21,139 nt of DNA. Source: Carex sylvatica. Lineage: Eukaryota; Streptophyta; Magnoliopsida; Poales; Cyperaceae. Shown piece after piece: positions 1 through 8,831 of this stretch; the first letter of the stretch is position 1; the number at the start of each line of letters is the position of its first letter. A model generated the notes under the pieces. It did not search any database. It saw nothing but the letters and a program-made list of their open reading frames with translations, and had not been told where the DNA came from. The DNA lies in the NCBI GenBank assembly GCA_964058845.1, contig CAXKVR010000609.1:1-21139 (forward strand), in the 5' to 3' direction. The translations under genes were made by a program, and so were the position numbers.

Positions 1-1139
1 AGAATGTTGAGCTACGTACTACCATATATTTACAAGCAAATTTGCATGTATTCTTTAGGTTTATTTGATAAAAATGGTTTCATCAAAATATTGATTGCTT
101 TTTTTTTTTTTCTTTTTTTTTTGCAACAATTAATCACCTTGTGCTTTGAATGTTGTAAATCATTCTTTGGAAGATATATATGCTATGCATGATTTGATGT
201 GGCTTAACATTAATACATGTCTATTCACCTATCGGGTAATAAGTAACAACAAAAGTATCTATCCTATTTAACAAAGTGAGGAGAGATATAGCAAGAATAG
301 AATAAAAAATAATGCAAATTGAGTCTTCAATTGTAAAGATTTCCTAGTAGGGAAGAAATGCAGTATCCACTGCTCCAGAAATTGAGTAGGAGGGGGAGGG
401 GGAGGGGAGGACATGGAAAGGAAGAGGTGGATTCAAAGACATTAATTCACCTGCTCCACAAGTTTATATCAAAGGAAAGAAAGAAAGCCTGTAACTTTTG
501 ATTTTATCTTAAATGTGACTATTTTGCCCTTAATCAACAAATTTTTCCACCTGAGGTCGTGAGCTCATGTGTAGACTTATGTATGAAGCAAAAAACAAAC
601 TTGCAAATAACATTTTTAGTCAAGCTGAGGAGATTAATCAGGTTAACTATCAATAGATTAGAAGTCGCAAATTAAGTTGCATTTTTCACCGATATCATTA
701 GAAGGTACAAACCTTTCAATTTACCAGGTCAAATTTGTTATATCACGTGAAGCCAAAACTGATTTGGACCTGGCCCATATTCAGAGGCGGATGTAGGATT
801 TCTGCCGGGTGGGACAAAAATCGGATTCAATAAGACGCGATCAACTTATTGGGTTTAAGTAAATTAGGGTTCTAACCCACATCATCAGTGTCATTAACAA
901 GACATAATTTATCCTAATTTATTTCAAGTAAATTTATACACGGATTGACAGTATGCATATACAAGGATATAGTTTCGAATTTTACTTAAACCTATATAAC
1001 TATACAACTATCCTAATTTATTTCAAGTAAAACTCCTTGATGGATATAGTGAATTTGATTTTCTCCCAAAAGAGTTTTCACGTAAAATCTTATCTCTCTT
1101 TTATTTTCTGTAGTTGATTGCTTGTTATTGTTGTCTTAT
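1..1139. other. Non-coding stretch
   Basis: No coding region with family resemblance was found here. It holds poly-T runs near 100-120, a purine-rich G-run block at 392-410, and at 783-1030 a sequence beginning AGAGGCGGATGTAGGATTT that resembles the end of a common plant repeat. The same 20-base string (TATCCTAATTTATTTCAAGT) occurs at about 911 and 1012, so this part is internally repeated. The repeat family could not be assigned. Confidence 0.5.
392..410 (+). other. G-run block, possible G-quadruplex
   Basis: Runs of 5, 5, 4 and 2 guanines are separated by single adenines. A two-tetrad, or a G-loop three-tetrad, quadruplex is possible on the plus strand. There is no gene next to it. Confidence 0.3.
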
Positions 1140-1144
1140 TGGTA

Positions 1145-1755
1145 TGCCTACAAGGTGTTTATCGAAATTACTCCTAAAATGCTTCCGCAACCTGTGTCTC
1201 TCCAACAATTTGGCATCATCAATTGGGGCATCCTGGGAATCATGTTCTTTCTTTTTTACTTAACTTGTAGCTTCCTCTCAGAAATTAAATTCTGATTTAT
1301 GTATTACATATCAACTAGCTAAACATTCTAAGCTTCCCTTCACTGTTTCTGATTCTCATGCTACTAGTCTATTTTCATTAAAAAAAATTTTTTGACAAAA
1401 CTATTTTCTTTAATTTACTCTGATGTTTGGACTTCTCCTGTTATATCATTTACTGGTTTTAAATTTTACTTATTTTTGGTGGATGATTTTTCAAGGTTTT
1501 CTTGCAGGGTTTATCCTCTTCGTAAGAAATCTGAAACTTATGACAAATTTATCTTGTTTCTGAAATATGTGGAAACATGTCATGGTGCCAATTAAGTTCC
1601 AATTAAGTTCCAATTTTTTCAATGTGATGGTAGTGGTGAGTATATTAATAAGAAGTTTGAGGATTTATTATCAGAGCTTATGGTTTCTATATGAAATCGG
1701 GGTAAAAGCAAGCAGCATTTTACCAGAGCAAGTAAACAAACAAGGATGCAATTAG
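1145..1755 (+). pseudogene. Ty1/copia pol fragment (integrase zinc finger and core), decayed
   Basis: Fragment of a Ty1/copia polyprotein. Around 1208-1250 one frame reads IWHHQLGHPGNH, the His half of the GAG-pre-integrase HHCC finger. At about 1299-1339 the text reads CITYQLAKHSKLPF; the second Cys of the usual CxxC is Tyr. From 1392 the next frame reads LIYSDVW, then GFKFYLFLVDDFSRF, YPLRKKSE and YDKF. This is the integrase catalytic core around its first Asp residues. It breaks at about 1595 and continues in other frames with CDGSGEYINKKFEDLLSEL, and a decayed match to the PQQNGVAER region near 1720-1755. Frameshifts and stops interrupt it and no LTR was recognised. It ends about 100 bp downstream of the first COPT gene and is not expected to be active. 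Confidence 0.8.
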
Positions 1756-1851
1756 GATTTCTTAAAGCATATATAACAGTAGAGATAATGACACAACACA
1801 AACAAAGAGAAACACATGCATGCATTCATATATATATAATGAATCATGTAA

Positions 1852-2253
1852 TCAGTGCGAAGGAGAAACGAAGGTGCTGGTCCATCCCTCGGTGTGTCCC
1901 AAGAAGACAACAGCATGGCCGAGGATGGCAACGAGCAACACCCCGACATTAAATGACATGAGCGCCAGCATCACCAGGTAATACAAACCCATTCTCACCG
2001 TGTGCAGTGCAGTACGTGCCAGCTCAGCAACCATGCGCTGCCACTGGGGCCCGATGAGGCAGCAATGGCTTAGAAACTCCAACCCGGATGCCAACACGAA
2101 AACAATGATTAAGGCAAGGATGTAATGACCGGTGTTTGATCCGGGGAAGTAATCGAAGAGCACGAGCGAGTTCTTGCCCCAATAGAATGTCATGTGTGCG
2201 AACGACATCATCGAGTGATCCATAGAGTCATGATCCATCTGCTCCATGTCCAT
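1852..2253 (-). CDS. COPT: COPT/Ctr copper transporter, copy A
   Basis: Trimeric Ctr-family Cu(I) importer of the plasma or internal membrane, 133 residues, intronless. The start is the ATG at 2253; an in-frame TGA lies 12 bp upstream, and the GTG two codons upstream is not a plant start. The N-terminus is Met/His-rich (Met 1, 3, 6, 11, 15, 16, 21), followed by MTFYWG at 21-26. TM1 is about 44-62. TM2 contains the copper-filter MxxxM (Met95, Met99) in MLALMSFN. TM3 begins about 104. The family's GxxxG packing motif reads GHAVV (112-116), so the second Gly is Val. The C-terminus ends SPSH and lacks the terminal Cys of the two sister copies. It is the last of a tandem trio on this strand. Ctr membership is certain; transport activity is untested and TM3 packing may be altered. 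Confidence 0.93.
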   Translation of the reverse strand: MDMEQMDHDSMDHSMMSFAHMTFYWGKNSLVLFDYFPGSNTGHYILALIIVFVLASGLEFLSHCCLIGPQWQRMVAELARTALHTVRMGLYYLVMLALMSFNVGVLLVAILGHAVVFLGHTEGWTSTFVSPSH

Positions 2254-2262
2254 GTTCACCTC

Positions 2263-2294
2263 TATTCAATCTATCTATCTATCTATCTATCTAT
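2263..2294. repeat. (TCTA)n microsatellite in the 5' UTR of COPT copy A
   Basis: About six tandem TCTA units lie 20-40 bp upstream of the ATG of copy A. They would appear as GATA repeats in the transcript leader. A length-variable marker is likely. Confidence 0.85.
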
Positions 2295-2359
2295 CAATGG
2301 TGTTGTTTGAATGGAATCAATGGATTTCTCATCAAAGGAGGCATGTATTGTGTTGTATT

Positions 2360-2419
2360 GTATTATATGTGTACTTTTGTTTTTGTTTTTGTACTACGCC
2401 TATGTATTGTTGGTAGTAC
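2360..2419 (-). promoter_or_regulatory. COPT copy A promoter: TATA-like box and three GTAC cores
   Basis: GTAC, the core of the plant copper-response element bound by SPL7-type SBP factors, occurs at 2371-2374, 2391-2394 and 2416-2419. These lie 118-166 bp upstream of the start codon. Next to them, on the minus strand, is ACATATAATACA (near 2360-2370), a plausible TATA box. The motifs are seen directly; copper control is inferred from Arabidopsis COPT1/2/6. Confidence 0.5.
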
Positions 2420-2571
2420 AAATTAAATTAAATCCATGGCGTTGACTTTTTATATGAAATTATTTTATTGGGAATATCTACATCAATGGTGTTTTAGTAA
2501 GATTGGATCCTGTTATATAATATATGGCTTCAAAAAATAAAATATTTTGTAGAAGAGATATGTGAATTATC

Positions 2572-2602
<31 letters not shown>

Positions 2603-4539
2603 CAAGATAATATAACCCTGTCATATTCAATTAATAATATATAGTTGAGGCAAATTACATGACATGGTATGGAATTCATTATACATAAATTGTAAAGCCT
2701 TTTCACAAATCACAATCTAGGAGGATTTTAGTACTCATCATCTAATTAGAGCAAAAATAAGCATTATATGGTAACACAACTTTGATTGATCAATCTATCT
2801 ATAATTAATCAAGCTAGTTACCAAAAAACAAAAATATTTTTTTAAGAAATAAAAAGAAACAAATTTAAAGAAATGTAGATAAATCAAATTGAAGACAAAA
2901 GCAAATTGTGTCATTTTATAAGTACTTTCAAATTATGTGCATGGTTTCAATTAATGAAACTTTTTTGTATTCATTGATGTCAATAATCTGAATAGCCAAT
3001 TAAAATCAAATATTTATATATTATTTTTCTAATCAAATGTTGCAAAATTATTTTATAAAAAATGTTGTGCACAAGAAAGAAAGAAAAAGAAAGAAGTTTT
3101 CTCTAAGCACTTAAAATTAAAAAAATCTAACGCACAAAATAGTGCCTCCCCTAAAATTAATTTTTTTGGACGAAATTGTTTTTTTTTTTAATTATTTGAC
3201 TTGGCTAGTCAACCAATGAATAAATTTTGTATTTAGGATAAGGTTTGTAAAATATAGGCAGTGCTAGAAGAAACATTTATAAATTCCATGTTGTGTGTTG
3301 ATGATGTTTGATGATTTCTAGATGAATATCTATCTTGGGTTATTGACACATATATTTTTTTATTAAGTGTGAGTCTAATTTGACAAACTTGCCCCTTCAA
3401 TAATTATATATTAAAAATTGTTTCAACATTTAACACAACTTTTTCTTCATTTTGTTGACATTAATTAGTGTTAATTACCTTTTGATAGAGTTTGAAGTGC
3501 ATTACAAAACTTAATTATAACATAATTAATAAATAAAAACAAGATCGCATGGACAGTTGCTGTTATTCTTTCCCTTTTATATATATATATATATTTTTTT
3601 TTAAATATGACAAATATTTGGACAATTTAATTGGCGTTACAAGTGCTTATAGGAAGCTCAATCCCTTTTATTTTATTTTATTTTCTTTTCTTTCTCATTG
3701 CACATATAACACATGGTTACTTTTCAGAACCCTAAACAAACAATGTAATCAATCGCGGTTAATACAACAGAAGTCTGGCTCCTATTTTTACTCAAAAAAA
3801 AAAAAAAAAATTGTTCCTGTTAATCTTCTCCACTTTAAAAAAAATCCTATTTTTTTAGGATTTGATAGTAATTGAAGTAAATAAGGTGCAATATAATGAT
3901 AGTCATTTTTGTATATGAATGAAATTTTTATGTTTAATTTTGCATTCCAATAACGGGAGTTCAATTTAAAATCAATTATATTGAATTATATTTTATTGAT
4001 AAGTAATGTGCTGAAGGGTAAAATTTTGGTGCAAAGGAAACTATAAAATTGTAGAGAGCACTCTAATTCTTTTGGAAAAAAAGAAGAAAGATTGTAATTG
4101 CACAAACTAAAACCAATCAATGCATCAATCGGATAAATGTAATTGACCAACACTTGCATAGAAATTTAAAAAAAAAATCTGGAATTAATTGTTTCAAGAT
4201 TGCTTATACAAGCTACCTCCATATTTGAAGGGAAAACAACATTGAACAATATTATCAGAAGAAAAATGAACAAGACAAAAAAAAAAATTAAGAATGAAAT
4301 GAAAAAGAAATTCAAACGAATCAAACCATTCAAACAATTAACCACACATTTAGCAATCAAATGAAAACCAAACACTGCTTTCAAATTATGCTTCTGGACG
4401 CATAAATAAACCTTAAGAAAAAAGGAAAATTAAAGACAACTTTAAACATGAATTGTTTGAAGGATTATAAGTAATGACAATCTCATACAGAGGCAGAGAA
4501 TGAATTAAACATTCAATTTTGATTCCATGGATGGATGCA
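2420..4539. other. Intergenic DNA between COPT copies A and B
   Basis: No gene recognised. It is strongly AT-rich, with an (AT)n microsatellite at about 2572-2599, a GAAA-rich block near 3075-3100, another (AT)n block near 3578-3592 and poly-A at 3787-3805. Open frames here are low-complexity Phe/Ile/Lys strings without family resemblance. The 3' part is the likely 3' UTR and terminator region of copy B. Confidence 0.5.
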
Positions 4540-5013
4540 TCAGCAACTCATGGAAGGAAGGTCCCTGTACTTGGTTCCCTCGGGACAAGCCGGTTCGTCC
4601 CGCTGCTTACTCCAAATCGCGCTTTTAAAGATTAAAAACCCGACAGCATGACCGATACACGCCGCTATAAAGATGCCACCGTTGAACGACATCACTGCCA
4701 ACATCAGCACGTACATCAGCCCGACACGCACCGTGTGCACCACCGTCTGAACCACACTTTTCCCGTTCGTGTACCGATCAACACGGTTGCTGCTCACCAT
4801 CTCCGTCACGGTTGCCAAAAAGAACACCACGATTAGTGCTAAGGCGTACATGCCGCCCCGGTCTCCGGGCCATCCTGAGAAGAGTACCTCCGCCTTGTTA
4901 CCCCAAAAGAAGGTCATTGATGTGTACTGCTTCTTCATTGGGGCCATTGGAGGCGGCATGTTCATCGGGTCCATCGGCGGAGGCGGCGACATGTGATCAT
5001 GATCGTGAGACAT
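4540..5013 (-). CDS. COPT: COPT/Ctr high-affinity copper transporter, copy B
   Basis: Complete 157-residue intronless Ctr protein, most like the plasma-membrane COPT1/2/6 group. The N-terminus opens with an HDHDH cluster, then Met/Pro-rich repeats (Met 8, 14, 17, 19, 23, 26) that would bind Cu(I) outside the membrane. MTFFWG is at 33-38 and LFSGWPG at 44-50. TM1 is about 55-73. The cytosolic loop 74-95 is basic. TM2 carries MxxxM at Met104/Met108 (MLAVMSFN). TM3 has an intact GxxxG at 121-125 (GHAVG). The tail ends with a Cys that could hand copper to cytosolic chaperones. ATG at 5013 is the first Met and fits the family. It is the best-preserved member of the trio and the likely main transporter. 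Confidence 0.96.
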   Translation of the reverse strand: MSHDHDHMSPPPPMDPMNMPPPMAPMKKQYTSMTFFWGNKAEVLFSGWPGDRGGMYALALIVVFFLATVTEMVSSNRVDRYTNGKSVVQTVVHTVRVGLMYVLMLAVMSFNGGIFIAACIGHAVGFLIFKSAIWSKQRDEPACPEGTKYRDLPSMSC

Positions 5014-5095
5014 TTTTTGTTTGTTATGGAAATTGGGAGAAATGTTGAGTTTTGGAAAGAATTTTGTTTTTGTATCTGATTTGTTTTATTTTTGG

Positions 5096-5139
5096 GTACC
5101 TTGTGTATATGCATGTAGTACGAGTCTTATTAGAAGTAC
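5096..5139 (-). promoter_or_regulatory. COPT copy B promoter: three GTAC cores
   Basis: GTAC cores are present at 5096-5099, 5118-5121 and 5136-5139, 83-126 bp upstream of the start codon. A TATA-like CATATACA lies between the first two. The number and spacing match copy A, as expected if the promoter was duplicated with the gene. A role as SPL7 copper-response elements is inferred. Confidence 0.5.
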
Positions 5140-5526
5140 AAACTTAGTTGACTTTTATCTTATCTCCAGTTCTTTAAAAAATGGTTCCTCCATTTCATGC
5201 TTCAATAGTAATGGATCCGTCCATTTTTTATTTTATTTGTTGTTCCAAAAGGCCAAGGCCCATTAATTTCAAAAACCATACATATATCAAATTAAGGCCT
5301 TCTATAAATTTGAGCTTAAATTAAATTTTTAGAAACTTAAAGCACAACAATTATATATAGATAGCTACATAACATGACAACTAATTTGTCACAGGCTGAA
5401 AATCTAATAACACCACACACACTGACACACATATAACAGTTACAAGATAGGCCACAAATTGATGTCAAATTAATAGCCCAAAATACACTCTATCAAACTA
5501 AATAAATCTAATTAATTATACCAAAT

Positions 5527-5844
5527 TTAACAAGGCATGGAGGTAGATAAATCCACCTTTGCCACATCACCAACGCCGGTTTCCTGCACGATTCCTGGTC
5601 TGGCAAATAGAAAGAACCCCACCGCATGGCCTAGAACCACGGCAACAAGCACTGCTATGTCAAAAGACATCACGGCAAGCATCAGGAGATATGTTAGACT
5701 GACACGTGCAGCATGGATGGTCGTTAGTTTTAGGCCGTCTATGTTACTGGTCCAGCTTGTGTGCAACCACCGGCAACGGTTTAACCATTCAACTGAGGCC
5801 GAGAGAAAAAAGGTGACAAGGAGGTATATGCAGTGTGATACCAT
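5527..5844 (-). CDS. COPT/Ctr-like protein, N-terminally truncated copy C
   Basis: The open frame of 105 residues aligns only with the part of COPT from TM1 onward. It starts MVSHCIYLL inside TM1, keeps VEWL (18-21), TM2 with MxxxM (Met55, Met59) and TM3 with GHAVG (72-76), and ends SMPC like copy B. The Met-rich extracellular domain, MTFFWG and LFSGWPG are missing. An in-frame TAA stands two codons before the ATG, and no such motif was found in the 150 bp upstream in any frame. The TM2 end reads SFDIA instead of SFNGG. A TATA-like TTTATATATA lies about 75 bp upstream, and GTAC cores occur at 6065 and 6096. It is either a 5'-truncated pseudogene or a short expressed variant; Ctr proteins without the N-terminal domain could act only as partners in hetero-trimers. 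Confidence 0.72.
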   Translation of the reverse strand: MVSHCIYLLVTFFLSASVEWLNRCRWLHTSWTSNIDGLKLTTIHAARVSLTYLLMLAVMSFDIAVLVAVVLGHAVGFFLFARPGIVQETGVGDVAKVDLSTSMPC

Positions 5845-5850
5845 CAGTTA

Positions 5851-6570
5851 ACACACATGCATGTATATTTGGTAAATTGTATGTGTCAATAATCAACTGT
5901 TGATGTTTTGTTTTGGTATATATAAAGGCATCTGAGCAAAAGAAAGGAAGGTGTGTAATCTAGTCAGGTTAGCACACTGGTTGCACAGGATAGGTTGTCC
6001 TGCTATAATTAATTAATTAATTGAAAAGAAAAGGGTGAAAGTGAGATTTGTCAAGTGCATGTTAGTACTTGTTAGCATAGGAACAGTAGATGCTAGTACA
6101 ATTAGTATTAAGAGAGCAATTTAAGTTTTTACCTCTGTAACAATAAATTCCTGAAAATTGAATGCTTTAATTGTAATTTGGCAATTTAATAAAAAATAAT
6201 CAGTACTGTGGATTAAACTTAACACAAATGAATGAATAAAGTATGAAATAAACAGAAAATTGACCTTTGCAAGAACCAACAATCTGAAATGTATATAACA
6301 AGCACTAAATATACAAAATTTGTATGAATGAAAGAGTTATGCATTTTAAATGAAGGCTAATTTATCCTAATTTATTTTACATAACTTCAGCCAAGAAACA
6401 AAAAATTGTTGTATAATCGATTATTTACAGACAGACAAACTGCCACATTCAACAAAGAAATTTGTCATTTACATGATCAATTTGATAAGCTTCAAATGAA
6501 ATGAGCATGAAGAGTCCCTTCTCTCTTTAATCAACTGTACCTGAAGTAGTCACAAATACTGAGAAATTGT
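5851..6570. other. Intergenic DNA upstream of COPT copy C
   Basis: No gene recognised. It contains the putative TATA box (about 5918-5926) and two GTAC cores (6065-6068, 6096-6099) of copy C, and AT-rich sequence beyond them. Confidence 0.45.
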
Positions 6571-6885
6571 CAACTCTAAAACCTATCAAATCGACTTCAA
6601 ACGGTAAATCCAAACCGTTCAAACCGATCTACTTCATTAGTTATGCGTTTACATGCAAAATTTAAAACTTTTAGAATTTATTTAGTATTAAGTCAAGCGG
6701 TCAAATATGTGAGTTTTTAAGTTAATTTTAATACATTAATTTTTCAATATTTTTACAGCTTGATTTGATACTAAAATGACTCGAAAATATAAATTTTTTG
6801 TATGTAAACGCATTACACATAATGTAAATTGGTTTGAACGGTTTGGATTAGTCGTTCGATGTCGATTTGATAGGTTTTAGAGTTG
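6571..6885. mobile_element. Fold-back MITE, about 315 bp
   Basis: The first 90-100 bases (CAACTCTAAAACCTATCAAA onward, including CCAAACCGTTCAAACC and ATGCGTTTACAT) reappear inverted at the far end, finishing GGTTTTAGAGTTG at 6885. Inner parts also pair (AGTATTAAGTCAAGC near 6688 with GCTTGATTTGATACT near 6760), so nearly the whole unit folds into one long hairpin. It has no coding capacity. No clear target-site duplication was found at the flanks, so the superfamily is not assigned. Confidence 0.85.
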
Positions 6886-7106
6886 GTGTTATATAGGTTG
6901 AAATGACACTGATGTTGTACTAGGCCAAACTCGAGAAAACTATATATGACATGATCTTAATTTAGTTGAATAGGCTTAATTTTGTCTAACCTCAACCAAA
7001 ATATTATTGAAAAATTACCACTGCGAATCTAAGATAACCATGTTTGTAACATTCTCTTTTTTTAATCTTGTTGAAACAATATGTCAAGCAAATGATTAAT
7101 TATTTA

Positions 7107-7640
7107 TGTTTTTGGTAAAAGTGGGAGTGTGTGCACCTGTTTCTATTGAAACCATGGAATATTTACCGGTACCAACTGTTTGGCACCGATTTCTATTGAA
7201 ACCATGGAATACTTACTGGTACCAACTGCTTTACCCACAAATTTACCAGTGCCAACTGTTTTACTGGCACCGATTTCTATTGAAACCATGGAATATTTAC
7301 TTACCAACTGTTTTACCCACAAATTTACTGGCACCAACTGTTTTACTGGCACCGATTTCTATTGAAACCATGGAATATTTAGAATCACAAATTTACTGCC
7401 ACTGTTTTACCCACAAATTTACTGGTACCGTCTATTTTACTGGCACCGATTTCTATTGAAACCATGGAATATTTAGACTCACATATTTACTGGCACTGTT
7501 TTGCCCACAAATTTACTGGTACCAACTGTTTTACCTACAAATTTACTGGCATTGTTTTACTGGCAATTGTTTTACTGTTTTATTGGCACCAATAAAAGTG
7601 GGAGTGTATATACCGATTTCTATTGTATAATGCTATACCA
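7107..7640. repeat. Complex minisatellite
   Basis: The block TTCTATTGAAACCATGGAAT starts at 7141, 7191, 7275, 7357 and 7451 (spacings 50, 84, 82, 94). Between copies are variable numbers of sub-units built from CACAAATTTACTGG(C/T)ACC and AACTGTTTTAC. The array is bounded by the same phrase, AAAAGTGGGAGTGT, at about 7117 and 7596. Open frames across it are repeat artefacts. It lies immediately 3' of the CX9C gene and may contribute to its 3' UTR. Confidence 0.9.
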
Positions 7641-7690
7641 GCATTCCAATCTCAAATTCAATTACCAGAACAGTAACCTTACACAGATTT

Positions 7691-8062
7691 TTATCGCTGA
7701 TGAGCAGAGAGGCAACTCGACAACCCAATCTGAGCTCGTTGACACTGAGATCTCTTCAGCGAGGTGCCTGCACTGGAACAGAGACTCCGCACAGCCTCCG
7801 CCTCGTCGGCGCACAACGCCATCACAACGCACTCCCCCAGCGCGCGGTTCAGGTGGCGACACTGTGCCTCACTCCGCCGTGAATCGCTTCCTGATCGGCG
7901 GTGGCACTCCGTTAGCGCTCGGAACAAGCGATCGCAGTTCGCCGGGAGGGGCAGAGACGCCTCCACTTCGGATTCGCTTTCTCTCTTGTCGGATCTCATT
8001 AGTGGTGAGAGTGGAACCCAGTTCTCAGCGACTACCTTCCCTTGGCCTTCGGATGTGACCAT
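7691..8062 (-). CDS. Small eight-cysteine CX9C (CHCH-like) protein, probably mitochondrial intermembrane space
   Basis: 123 residues, apparently intronless, with much higher GC than its surroundings. The start chosen is the ATG at 8062; the frame stays open to 8077 only via a TTG. After a polar N-terminus (1-40), the cysteines fall at 43/53 (CX9C), 68/78 (CX9C), 84/95 (CX10C) and 107/117 (CX9C). Paired CX9C helices are the signature of CHCH/twin-CX9C proteins, which are oxidised by Mia40/Erv1 in the mitochondrial intermembrane space and often serve in cytochrome-oxidase assembly or copper delivery (COX17, COX19, CMC1). No targeting presequence is expected for that route. Three CX9C motifs plus one CX10C is unusual. 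The exact family was not recognised, and no CC copper site as in COX17 is present. Confidence 0.75.
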   Translation of the reverse strand: MVTSEGQGKVVAENWVPLSPLMRSDKRESESEVEASLPLPANCDRLFRALTECHRRSGSDSRRSEAQCRHLNRALGECVVMALCADEAEAVRSLCSSAGTSLKRSQCQRAQIGLSSCLSAHQR

Positions 8063-8265
8063 TCTGAAGTAACTCAAATTTTGAGTTCGGATCTGGACTG
8101 TCAGATCTTTTCTGGAACGAATATTAAAGGATATTTGTGCATTATAAATTATACCTCCGACAGCATTTGCCCAATTCTGAATTGATCGGACAATCCAAAT
8201 GTAAACACAAAATTAAAAGTACTGTAGAGGATCCACACCAAACTAGTATAAATTTTTGGGAGAAA

Positions 8266-8355
8266 TATTTTAACAGATCTGTTTTGGCTTCATGCAGCCC
8301 TATTTTGAATCTATTGTCGGTGCCCTGCATGAAACCAAAACTGCTATGTTAAAAT
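8266..8355. ncRNA. Imperfect hairpin, MIR-like or short MITE (copy 1)
   Basis: TATTTTAACA (8266-8275), GTTTTGG (8281-8287) and TTCATGCAG (8289-8297) pair with the inverted 3' arm (8322-8355). A five-base internal loop and one mismatch interrupt the stem, and the terminal loop is about 20-25 nt. Some 26 pairs in a 90-nt fold is within the range of plant miRNA precursors. A related hairpin lies at 17672-17790. No known miRNA was recognised in either arm, so ncRNA is a hypothesis; a small inverted-repeat transposon is the alternative. Confidence 0.35.
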
Positions 8356-8831
8356 ATAAATATGTACCCTTATTTTAGGAGTTGAACCGAGTACTGCTTA
8401 CAACTTTTACTGAACTCTATACCAACTATTGTTCAAAGAGTGATTTTCTATCTATCTAAAAGAATTGTACCTTTTTTTAAATATAAAATTTGATTTATAA
8501 GTACAATTTCATAAAGTGATTATATTGATCGACTGTTTGAATTTTAAAAACGGAGATATTGATTAATAGTACAGACCAATCAGTGATATGCATAGTACCA
8601 TAGCCTCACTTATTGTTCGAATCTCATCAAACAGACATTTTTTGCTCTACAGGAAAGAAATTAAATATTGCTTTTTTCAAGCAACTACAAAAGGAAAAAA
8701 AAATTTGAAAGATTTATTGTCACTAGCTGACTTTGCCATGCATCTATTGAATTTACAAAAATATCCTATTATCTTCCTCTCCACAGATTCTGCTAGCATG
8801 AATTATTTGAATTTAATTTGTGAAGAACATA

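Noticed and set aside
2254..2259. Extended start for COPT copy A at a GTG (2259)
   Set aside because: Plants start at ATG; the first ATG in frame is at 2253 with a stop just upstream.
4648..5048. Three plus-strand frames over COPT copy B
   Set aside because: Antisense shadows of a clear Ctr gene with conserved motifs on the minus strand.
7106..7459. Open frames on both strands across 7.1-7.5 kb
   Set aside because: Translations simply repeat the minisatellite unit (for example ISIETMEYL).
7501..8058. 185-codon plus-strand open frame through the GC-rich block
   Set aside because: It is antisense to the CX9C gene; the regular cysteine spacing appears only on the minus strand, and the frame begins in the minisatellite.
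8063..8077. Extended start of the CX9C protein at a TTG (8077)
   Set aside because: Non-ATG start without support; ATG at 8062 fits.
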